This document shows, piece by piece, positions 28,699 through 35,809 of a stretch of 64,000 bases of DNA. The stretch covers positions 186,001-250,000 of the forward strand of contig JAWLAZ010000002.1 in the NCBI GenBank assembly GCA_041395205.1, written 5' to 3'. Below the pieces are notes generated by a model, which was not told the origin of the DNA, made no database searches, and was given only the letters and a program-made list of their open reading frames with translations. How positions within the stretch are numbered: position 1 is the stretch's first letter; every line of letters starts with the position of its first letter. Source of the DNA: JAHEFU01 sp041395205. GTDB taxonomy: Bacteria; 4484-113; JAFGCY01. The translations under genes and the position numbers were made by a program.

Positions 28699-30638
28699 AC
28701 CGCAGGATTCTGTGGCTGCTCCTGCTTCTGTTACTGCCCCTGCCCTGCATGGCGGAAACTGACAACGCAGTCGAGATAGATCTGGATCATCTTTATGAGG
28801 AATACGATCCGGATGCAGAGATCAGCATTGACGATTCGGATTCCGGCATTGCGATTGACCTGGGCAGCAGCCTGCTCAGTGACCAGCGCAGTCTGGCAAT
28901 GCAGCTCGGGGACTGGTCAGCGCTGAGCATCATCGAGCGTTCGCGCTTCACGGCGCAGAGCAGCCTCGCCGGTCTGCTGGAAAGCCTGGCGGGCGCAGAC
29001 GTGCGCAGCCTCGGTGGCCGCGGCCAGCTCAGCACGCTGAGTCTGCGCGGTGCCAGCGCCGGCCAGGTGCTGATCCTGCTGGACGGCCAGCCGCTCATCC
29101 CCCTGCAGGCCACGGACCTCTCCCTGATCTCTCCTGCCGGACTGGAGCGCATCGAGGTCCTGCGCGGGCCGCAGGCCCTGCAGTTCGGCCCGGGAGCGCT
29201 GGGCGGAGTTGTCAATCTCGTGACCATCAGACCAGAACGGGAGGAGAGCTTCCCGAGCTATGCGGACAGCGGGCTGCCCTTCCGGGAATACTTCGCTGAA
29301 CTGAGCGATTACGAGTTCAGCCAGCGGGAATCCAGTCCCGCTCAGACACGCTATGCGATCCTGGCCGGCAGCAATGACAGCTACGAACTGAGCATCAGCC
29401 GCACCGAACCAGGCCAGAGCTGGTCATATGGCAGCCTCAGTGCCGGAAATGACTACAGCTTCCGACGCAGCGACGGCAGTCCGGCAGTGCGTGCCAATGC
29501 CGATGTGCTGCGCCACGAGCTGCTGGGCAGCTGGCAATCCGGTGACAGGCAGTGGCGGGCGGGCTTCAGTGATATCTCCCGCGGCATTCCCGGCAGTGCT
29601 GAGTTTCCGACCCTCAGTGCACGGCTGGACCGTCAGGCAGTCTGGCTGCAGAGTACACTGGGAGAGCGCCGCAGTGCCCTGTCCGCGCAGTTCACGCATG
29701 TGCGCGATCCACATCCCTACCTGAACCGGGGGGAAATAGACAGTCGTGATCTGCTCGTGCATGTTGAACATGAGATCCGCACTGAGCAGCAGCTGCTGCG
29801 GCCCCGCCTGGATTTTGCGGACACTGATTCCGCCGGACAGCGGCTGAGACCCGGGATTGACTACAGTGCCTGGCGGGAAGCCGAGAGCGGCAACTGGAAG
29901 TACCTCTACAGCTGGGGCGCCGCTGCATCCACTGACAGCGGTCTCGATCCCATGGCGGGGATCGCCCTCAGACGCACCTTTGGCAACAGTGCACAGCTGC
30001 GGGCCGGCCTGTCCCGCGCCGTGCGCCAGCCCAGTTTTGACGAACTGTATCTCAGCGACAGCGGCAGTGTGAGGGGCAATCCCGAGCTGGACCCCGAGGT
30101 GCTTGACAACCTGGAAATCGGCTACAGCCGCAGCTTCGGCCGGGCGCGGCTGGATACTGCTGCCTTCTACGGGATCTACCGGGATTCGATCATCTTCGCC
30201 CCGGTCAGCGCCTACCTGATCGAGGCCCGCAATACCGGCGAGGCCCGCATCGCCGGACTGGAGGGCAGCCTGGACTGGAAGCTGGCTGAAGAACTGTGGT
30301 GGACCAGCTCCGCCACCTGGCTGCCGCTGGCGGAGTATGCCAACGGCATTCCACTTACAGGCCGCAGTGCAATGCATGCCAACAGCAGCCTGCAGTACCG
30401 GCGCGAGCGCTTCAGCGGTTCGCTGTTGCTCGATCATACATCGTCCATTCCCGCCGATCTGTTCGGCAACCTGCGCACGGATCCGCGCAGCATCGTCAAT
30501 CTGGAACTGGCACATGCTGCCGGTGACAGCGAACTGCGTCTCGGGCTTGGCAACCTGTTCAATCGCCCCGCCCGTGATGCCTGGAACTATCCCCTGCCTG
30601 GCAGGGAAATCAATCTGAGCTGGAGTGCTTCACTATGA
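28695..30638 (+). CDS. btuB: BtuB-like TonB-dependent receptor
   Basis: 647 residues. A signal peptide ending CMA (about 21) precedes an unusually acidic stretch (about 22-60, many Asp/Glu), then a plug domain (AGLLESLAGADVRSLGGRGQLSTLSLRG, LDGQPL, IERIEVLRGPQALQFGPGALGGVVNLVT) and a 22-strand-type barrel with RQPSFDELYLSDSGSVRGNPELDPE, ending in an aromatic-poor but hydrophobic SWSASL. It imports cobalamin across the outer membrane using TonB energy. GTG start overlapping the btuC stop. Confidence 0.9.
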   Translation: MNRRILWLLLLLLLPLPCMAETDNAVEIDLDHLYEEYDPDAEISIDDSDSGIAIDLGSSLLSDQRSLAMQLGDWSALSIIERSRFTAQSSLAGLLESLAGADVRSLGGRGQLSTLSLRGASAGQVLILLDGQPLIPLQATDLSLISPAGLERIEVLRGPQALQFGPGALGGVVNLVTIRPEREESFPSYADSGLPFREYFAELSDYEFSQRESSPAQTRYAILAGSNDSYELSISRTEPGQSWSYGSLSAGNDYSFRRSDGSPAVRANADVLRHELLGSWQSGDRQWRAGFSDISRGIPGSAEFPTLSARLDRQAVWLQSTLGERRSALSAQFTHVRDPHPYLNRGEIDSRDLLVHVEHEIRTEQQLLRPRLDFADTDSAGQRLRPGIDYSAWREAESGNWKYLYSWGAAASTDSGLDPMAGIALRRTFGNSAQLRAGLSRAVRQPSFDELYLSDSGSVRGNPELDPEVLDNLEIGYSRSFGRARLDTAAFYGIYRDSIIFAPVSAYLIEARNTGEARIAGLEGSLDWKLAEELWWTSSATWLPLAEYANGIPLTGRSAMHANSSLQYRRERFSGSLLLDHTSSIPADLFGNLRTDPRSIVNLELAHAAGDSELRLGLGNLFNRPARDAWNYPLPGREINLSWSASL

Positions 30639-32023
30639 AAATGCGTACCCTTGCATTGTGTTTCGCGCTGCTGACCACGTCAATCGCTGTCTCCTGCGGG
30701 GGAGGTGGCGGTGCAGGCCAGCCCCTGCCCAATCCGAGTACGATCCACGCCCTGGCGGCGAGCTCCGGCAGTGTGCGCATCAGTGCCCGGGCGGGCAGTG
30801 CTGATCCGGGTAGTGCCGTGAACATTGCCACGGGTGGCAGTGGTTCAGGCACGGCAGCCGCTGACGGCAGTTTCGCCTTCGATGCCCAGGTCCAGGCAGA
30901 GGCGCTTACCGTGCAGTACAGCCGCAATGGCAGCCAGCTGCTGACGGATGTGAGCGTGCGCGAGCAGGCTGCACTGCTGTCCCTCAACCATTTCAGCACG
31001 GGCAGCGGGCCCAATGACCTGCTGTTCAGCGGCGGCAGCCTGTTCATTGCCAACAGCCTGGACAACAGCGTTGTCCGTTACGGCCTGGACGGCATTGAGC
31101 AGGCCAGCGTGCTGTTCGCGGAATTCTCCTCGCCGAGCCACCTCACGGCGGATCGCGACCACATCTACTGTGTCAGCAATGGCAGCAACCAGCTCACGCG
31201 CCTGGCACTGACGGACCTGAGCTTCAATGCGGTCCAGGACGTGTTCCAGCTCAGCGACCCCGCTGCTGTCTTCATCGGGCCTGCCGCAGCAGCAGTACAC
31301 GAGGACCGACTGTATGTGCCGCGCAGCCAGGTGCTGGCCTTCGCTGAGTTTGGCAGCGGCGATCCCACAACATATGGTGATGGCATCTTCAGCGTGGTGG
31401 ACTACCGCAGTGCCGCCCCGACGGCCACGGACATCGCAAGCAGCGGCCGCAATCCGCAGTTCTGCGCAGTCAACAGGACACGCAGTGAATTGCTGGTGAT
31501 CTGCGGTGGAGAGCTGAACTTTGACAGCAGCTTCACTCCCTACGTGACAACGGACAGCATTGTCGAATTCTACAGTCTGGAGAGCACGCCTGCCCTGCTG
31601 GGCAGTGTCAATCTGGGTGCGGTTGGCGCGGGTGCGATTGCCATCAGCAGCGATGGCTCAACCGCCTATCTCGGCAATTCCCTGAACGGCATACTCTACA
31701 AGCTTGATCTGGCATCCCGCAGCATCCTGCGTGGCGCTGACAACCCGATCGTGCTCACTGCGGAGTTCACCTACATCGGTGATGTGGAACTGAGCCGTGA
31801 TGACAGCCTCTTGCTGGCGGTGAGCTTCAACACGGATGAGCTGTACATCATCGAAACCGCGACTGACACTCCCGGCACGGGAACCTACCCCGAACCGATC
31901 CGCATGTCCCAGGGTGCCGGCCTGCTGGCAGGCGCCGCTGCTGTCGAGATTGACGACGACGGCAATGCCTGGGTGCTCAACGGGCTTGCCAACAGCGTCA
32001 ACCGCATCGACCTGCTGGACTAA
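30635..32023 (+). CDS. Beta-propeller surface lipoprotein, BtuG-like candidate
   Basis: 462 residues. A lipoprotein signal (IAVSC then a Gly run) leads to a short beta-sandwich-like section (about 40-110) and a repeated NHL/YVTN-type propeller: GPNDLLFSGGSLFIANSLDNSVVRY, PSHLTADRDHIYCVSN, AGAIAISSDGSTAYLGNSLNGILYKLDL, DVELSRDDSLLLAVSFNTDELYII, and GNAWVLNGLANSVNRIDL. Its ATGA start overlaps the BtuB stop, so it is the last gene of the B12 operon. In Bacteroides, BtuG is a propeller lipoprotein that binds B12 and caps BtuB; this gene is the obvious analogue by position and fold. Homology to BtuG is not established by sequence here. Confidence 0.65.
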   Translation: MKMRTLALCFALLTTSIAVSCGGGGGAGQPLPNPSTIHALAASSGSVRISARAGSADPGSAVNIATGGSGSGTAAADGSFAFDAQVQAEALTVQYSRNGSQLLTDVSVREQAALLSLNHFSTGSGPNDLLFSGGSLFIANSLDNSVVRYGLDGIEQASVLFAEFSSPSHLTADRDHIYCVSNGSNQLTRLALTDLSFNAVQDVFQLSDPAAVFIGPAAAAVHEDRLYVPRSQVLAFAEFGSGDPTTYGDGIFSVVDYRSAAPTATDIASSGRNPQFCAVNRTRSELLVICGGELNFDSSFTPYVTTDSIVEFYSLESTPALLGSVNLGAVGAGAIAISSDGSTAYLGNSLNGILYKLDLASRSILRGADNPIVLTAEFTYIGDVELSRDDSLLLAVSFNTDELYIIETATDTPGTGTYPEPIRMSQGAGLLAGAAAVEIDDDGNAWVLNGLANSVNRIDLLD

Positions 32024-33126
32024 TCTCCTGTGCTGTCGCGCGGCATGACATCCGCCGGCTCACTGAGCTGGACCTGCATGTCCTCGGGCACGATCGTCGG
32101 GATGTTGCTCATTGGAATCTCGCGGGAGAGATTGGCCTCAAACACCGTCAGGATCTCACTGACCTGGGCCGCAGGCCTGATCAGCAGGCTCGTGCAGCCC
32201 AGCATGTCCAGCGGCGAGGGTCCGAGCACGTAGACCGGCACGGGACTGAATGACAGCAGATCCGAGGCAGGATCCGTTGCCAGGTCCTCACTGGCTCCAG
32301 CCTCACCGGCGGCGCAGATGATCAGGTCATCGGCATCGGGCGGCAACTCCTCGATCGCTTCACTCAGTTCCACCCAGCTCGTGAACACGGGCAGCACATG
32401 CAGGGTACTGCCTTCGCCCATCAGGTCCTCGGCATCCGTGAACTCGCGCAGGCGGCGGCGGCCCTCCGGGCTGTCATCCGTGATGATGCAGTGGAAGAGC
32501 GCTTTGTCATCATCGCGCCAGATCCGCCCCATGGTCCCGGACACGCTGTGGCGGCGGTAGAAGCCGGCGGCATTGTCCTCGGCTTCGTAATACAGCGAAC
32601 TGTCATATGTGAGGCCGCTGAACACGATCTGGAATCCGTTGTCAAGCAACAGCCGGCCGGCATGGAACTGCAGCGGGTCGCCATCCAGCCAGACGAGATC
32701 GGCCTCGAATTCCTGCGCCTGCTCCAGCAGATGCGCAGCTGCCGCCTGCTGGCGCTCCACGCCGTTGATGCTGTCCATGCCCGTGAGCACGATGCGCAGG
32801 TCCAGCGGCTGGTTGCCATGCGTGACATCGTAGGTGCCGTAGTAATCGAAGTACTCATCAGCGTCCGCACTGCTCCAGGCATCGAAATGCAGCGCGCTGC
32901 CGAGCGCTCCCAGCATGTCCGCGGTCCAGGGATCGGTCTCGCTGCCACTGAAGGCTGCCAGCACGCGCCTGCGTTCCAGCGGGACAGGCGGGATTTCCGG
33001 TTCGGTCTCAGCTTCGCTGGCTTCAGACGCAGTTTGCTGTCCTGCATCTCCCTCATTGGCGGAGTCAGGCTTGTTGCAGCCCGCCAGCATCAGCAGGCCG
33101 AGCAGTATGCAGATCAGGCTTGGCAC
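32020..33126 (-). CDS. Lipoprotein with periplasmic-binding-protein-like fold
   Basis: 368 residues. A lipoprotein signal (LLMLAGC, Cys16) is followed by a low-complexity linker rich in Glu/Ser/Ala, then alternating strands and helices: VLAAFSGSETDPWTADMLGALG, EADLVWLDGDPLQFHAGRLL, NGFQIVFSGLTYD, DDLIICAAGEAGASEDL, PVPVYVLGPSPLDM. This resembles ABC uptake substrate-binding proteins of the TrpX/LivK-like type, but it has no partner transporter nearby. The GTG start at 33126 follows TAGAAT by 6 nt. Its stop codon overlaps that of the convergent propeller gene (TTAG). Confidence 0.5.
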   Translation of the reverse strand: MPSLICILLGLLMLAGCNKPDSANEGDAGQQTASEASEAETEPEIPPVPLERRRVLAAFSGSETDPWTADMLGALGSALHFDAWSSADADEYFDYYGTYDVTHGNQPLDLRIVLTGMDSINGVERQQAAAAHLLEQAQEFEADLVWLDGDPLQFHAGRLLLDNGFQIVFSGLTYDSSLYYEAEDNAAGFYRRHSVSGTMGRIWRDDDKALFHCIITDDSPEGRRRLREFTDAEDLMGEGSTLHVLPVFTSWVELSEAIEELPPDADDLIICAAGEAGASEDLATDPASDLLSFSPVPVYVLGPSPLDMLGCTSLLIRPAAQVSEILTVFEANLSREIPMSNIPTIVPEDMQVQLSEPADVMPRDSTGD

Positions 33127-33132
33127 TGGCGC

Positions 33133-33138
33133 ATTCTA
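33133..33138 (-). promoter_or_regulatory. -10 box of leaderless promoter
   Basis: TAGAAT on the minus strand, 6 nt before GTG 33126. Confidence 0.5.
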
Positions 33139-33144
33139 GCACCC

Positions 33145-34413
33145 TCAGGCGCGGCTGGCGGCTCTGAGTTCGGCCAGCGGAATGCTGCGCGGCCGCACGA
33201 TTGGCGAGCCGATGCCCCGGCTTACGACGTTCTGGGCCAGCATTCCGATGGAGAGTGAGACCCCGAACAGCACGGTATAGAACTCCAGCTGCGGAATCCC
33301 GCTGAGCCGCAGCAGTACGCCGGTGATGGCATCCACATTGGGATAAGGGTTCTTCGCGCGGCCCAGATCCTGCAGCAGTTTCGTGCCGGCCCTGTACACT
33401 CGGCTTGCCAGCCTGAAAGATGGATGCTCGAGATACTGCTCGGCGGCATAGCCATAGAGAATCTCGAAGCGTGGATCCGCCAGGCGCAGTACGGCATGCC
33501 CGAAGCCGGGAATCACCCGGCCGGCGGCCAGGCGCTGTTCGAGGCATGTGCGGATCTGCTCATCCTCAGCCTCAATCCCCAGTTCCTCGCTGAGCTGGTC
33601 AAGGAAGCGCACGAAGTCCTGGGCCGCCAGACCGTGGATGTGGCCGGCCAGGCCGTTGAGCCCCGCGCTGATCGCGTAGTACAGATCCGCAAGCGTGCTG
33701 CCCGTCACGTGTCCGGCCAGAGCGCAGACGTTGCCATTTTCATGATCGCTCTGCACCACGACATAGCGCTTCAGCATTGCGCGGAACTGCGGATCCTCGC
33801 GTCCGAGCAGGCCGAGGGCCAGGCCGGAGGTCCAGTCAGTGGATGCAGGGATATCCACATCCGGCAGGCCATAGCGCTGGCGGTAGACCAGTGCTGCCAG
33901 CAGTGGCATCCTGGCCAGCAGGTCCAGTGCGTCCTCCAGCGCCGGTCGCCAGAGTTCCGACTTCTTTGTAGAGTGGTAGGAACGCGCGAAATGGGATTCG
34001 TGCTGCATTGCCAGCAGTGCCGCATTGAACATCGTCATCGGATGACTGTCAGCCGGCATTGCCGCCAGCAGCGGGCGGATGTAACCAGGCAGCCCACTCC
34101 GCTGCTCCAGCTCGCCCTGCAGTTCCTGCAGATCAGCGGAATCCGGCTGGCAACCAGTCAGCAGCAGCCAGAATACTTCCTCCGGGCTGGCATCCTGCAG
34201 CTCAATGACGGGTCTGCCGCGGATCAGCAGCCCGAGCGAGGGATCCACGCTGCTCGTGTCGCAGACGATGCAGTGCATGCCCCGCATCCCCCCCAGCACC
34301 TGCCCGAGCCGCACCTCGTCAATCACAAGATCGCCGTGCGCCGCCAGCAGCTCGCTGATTTCAGCACGGGACTGCCCGAAGCAATCTTCGAGGATTGTGG
34401 TGAGTTTCTGCAT
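33145..34413 (-). CDS. gltA: Citrate synthase
   Basis: 422 residues of the long type closer to the mitochondrial-like enzymes than to short bacterial ones. The catalytic residues are conserved: SDHENGNV, GHIHGLAAQDF (the His equivalent to pig His274), VIPGFGHAVLR (His320) and NPYPNVDAITG (Asp375). It condenses acetyl-CoA and oxaloacetate to citrate. TATAAT at 34457-34462 with a leader of about 45 nt and CCAGGACAG before the ATG gives a conventional start, unlike the leaderless gene downstream. Confidence 0.95.
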   Translation of the reverse strand: MQKLTTILEDCFGQSRAEISELLAAHGDLVIDEVRLGQVLGGMRGMHCIVCDTSSVDPSLGLLIRGRPVIELQDASPEEVFWLLLTGCQPDSADLQELQGELEQRSGLPGYIRPLLAAMPADSHPMTMFNAALLAMQHESHFARSYHSTKKSELWRPALEDALDLLARMPLLAALVYRQRYGLPDVDIPASTDWTSGLALGLLGREDPQFRAMLKRYVVVQSDHENGNVCALAGHVTGSTLADLYYAISAGLNGLAGHIHGLAAQDFVRFLDQLSEELGIEAEDEQIRTCLEQRLAAGRVIPGFGHAVLRLADPRFEILYGYAAEQYLEHPSFRLASRVYRAGTKLLQDLGRAKNPYPNVDAITGVLLRLSGIPQLEFYTVLFGVSLSIGMLAQNVVSRGIGSPIVRPRSIPLAELRAASRA

Positions 34414-34456
34414 CTGTCCTGGCTAGCCAAACCGCGGTTGGGAAACCGTGAAAAGG

Positions 34457-34462
34457 ATTATA
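34457..34462 (-). promoter_or_regulatory. -10 box of citrate synthase promoter
   Basis: TATAAT on the minus strand, about 43 nt before the ATG at 34413. This gene has a normal leader with a ribosome site. Confidence 0.55.
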
Positions 34463-34642
34463 CTGGATAGTCCAATCTGCGCAGGAAATTCGCAGCGAAA
34501 CCGCAATCAGGGGAATTCGATACTGCGGATCAGGGTGATTGTATTGATATCTTTTACAATAATGGCATTCGACTGACTTAACGGCATTTTATTGACCTTC
34601 AGACCTATACATGCGTGGCCAATTACGCTAGGATTTAACGTG

Positions 34643-35809
34643 ATGGGTTGGAAGTTCGCACAAATGAGTGACTGCCATCTCGGTCGCCGGCTGACAGATG
34701 TTGACAAGTCTCTGGCCGATGCGATTGCTACGGCAGTCCGAAACTCCATGGACGCCGGTTTCCGGCTTGCCCATGAAAAGGGCTGCCAGGCCCTGCTGAT
34801 TCCGGGAAACGTGTTCGACGTCAAGGGACACAACCCGGATGAGCAGCTGCAGTTCTTCTATCAGCTGGTCAAGTCCTATCCCGCGATGGACGTGATCGTC
34901 ACACCCGGCAACTCCGATGCCTATGGTGGCAACAACCCCTACTGCTTCTCCCGTGTCCCGGTCAATCTGCACCTGTTCACCAAGAAGCAGTGGGAAGTGC
35001 TTGACATCAAGGGCGTATCCATAACCGGGCGGGCATTCCTGATGGGTGAGGGCATTCCGCGGATGAGCTGGGCCGAGGTTCCGCGCCCGCCGCGCGACCG
35101 TCCCAGCCTGCTGATGCTGCATGGCACGCTGGAAGGCGTTGACGACGGCCTGGAGCATTCCCGCCCGATCAACCCGATCCTGCAGGAAGACCTCTACAAG
35201 AGCGAATACAGCTACATCGCGCTTGGGCACATGATGGTCCAGGCCGAGCTGAAGCATCTCAACAGTGACAAGGCGCTGGCTGCCTACAGCGGCCCGCCGC
35301 AGTGCTTCAGCTGGGATGAAGCCGGACCGGGCGGGATGCTCATCGGCGAACTCGACCGCTATGGCTGCGACCTTGAATTCCACAAGCTCGCCGGGATCAA
35401 CTGGATCCAGCGCACCGTGAGCTTCCCCGAGCCCTATGTCGACGGATATGAATCACAGCTGCGGCGCGCCATGGAATCGCTTGATATCCAGCTGCGCCCG
35501 CAGGACATGCTGCGCCTCAAGCTGCAGGGAGAGATCCCCGTCAGCATGAAGCCCCAGCTTGAGAACCGCCTCGACGCGATCAAGAACGGCGTGGAGCGCC
35601 TGGTGGAACCTGATGTCAGTGAGCTGTCCTTCTTCAGCGGAATCGACCCGCTGAACCTGCCGAAGGACTCGCTGCTCTTCGCCTTCCTCGAACGCTGTGC
35701 AGACCTTGAACGGGCCGGACGCAAGGACATGAACGTGGTGCGCCTCGTCAGGCGCCTGGGCTGGCAGCTGTTCACCGGCCAGGGCATGCCACTGGAGATA
35801 AGTGAATGA
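34643..35809 (+). CDS. Mre11/YhaO-like metallophosphoesterase with altered metal ligands
   Basis: 388 residues. The calcineurin-like fold is clear: AQMSDCHLG (DxH motif), then LLIPGNVFD where the family has GDxFD (Asp56 replaced by Asn), TPGNSDAYG where GNHD is expected (His91 replaced by Ser), LMLHGTLEG and ALGHMMVQ where GHxH is expected (second His replaced by Met). Three of the usual manganese ligands are therefore changed, so nuclease activity is unlikely. It is coupled (ATGA at 35806) to a Rad50-like ATPase. YhaO/YhaN of Bacillus are the closest architecture. Start at ATG 34643; the longer frame upstream lacks the motif. Confidence 0.75.
   Translation: MGWKFAQMSDCHLGRRLTDVDKSLADAIATAVRNSMDAGFRLAHEKGCQALLIPGNVFDVKGHNPDEQLQFFYQLVKSYPAMDVIVTPGNSDAYGGNNPYCFSRVPVNLHLFTKKQWEVLDIKGVSITGRAFLMGEGIPRMSWAEVPRPPRDRPSLLMLHGTLEGVDDGLEHSRPINPILQEDLYKSEYSYIALGHMMVQAELKHLNSDKALAAYSGPPQCFSWDEAGPGGMLIGELDRYGCDLEFHKLAGINWIQRTVSFPEPYVDGYESQLRRAMESLDIQLRPQDMLRLKLQGEIPVSMKPQLENRLDAIKNGVERLVEPDVSELSFFSGIDPLNLPKDSLLFAFLERCADLERAGRKDMNVVRLVRRLGWQLFTGQGMPLEISE

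Noticed and set aside
34592..34642. Earlier start for the Mre11-like protein
   Set aside because: The 17 extra residues have no counterpart in the family, and the DxH motif sits close to the normal distance from the ATG at 34643.
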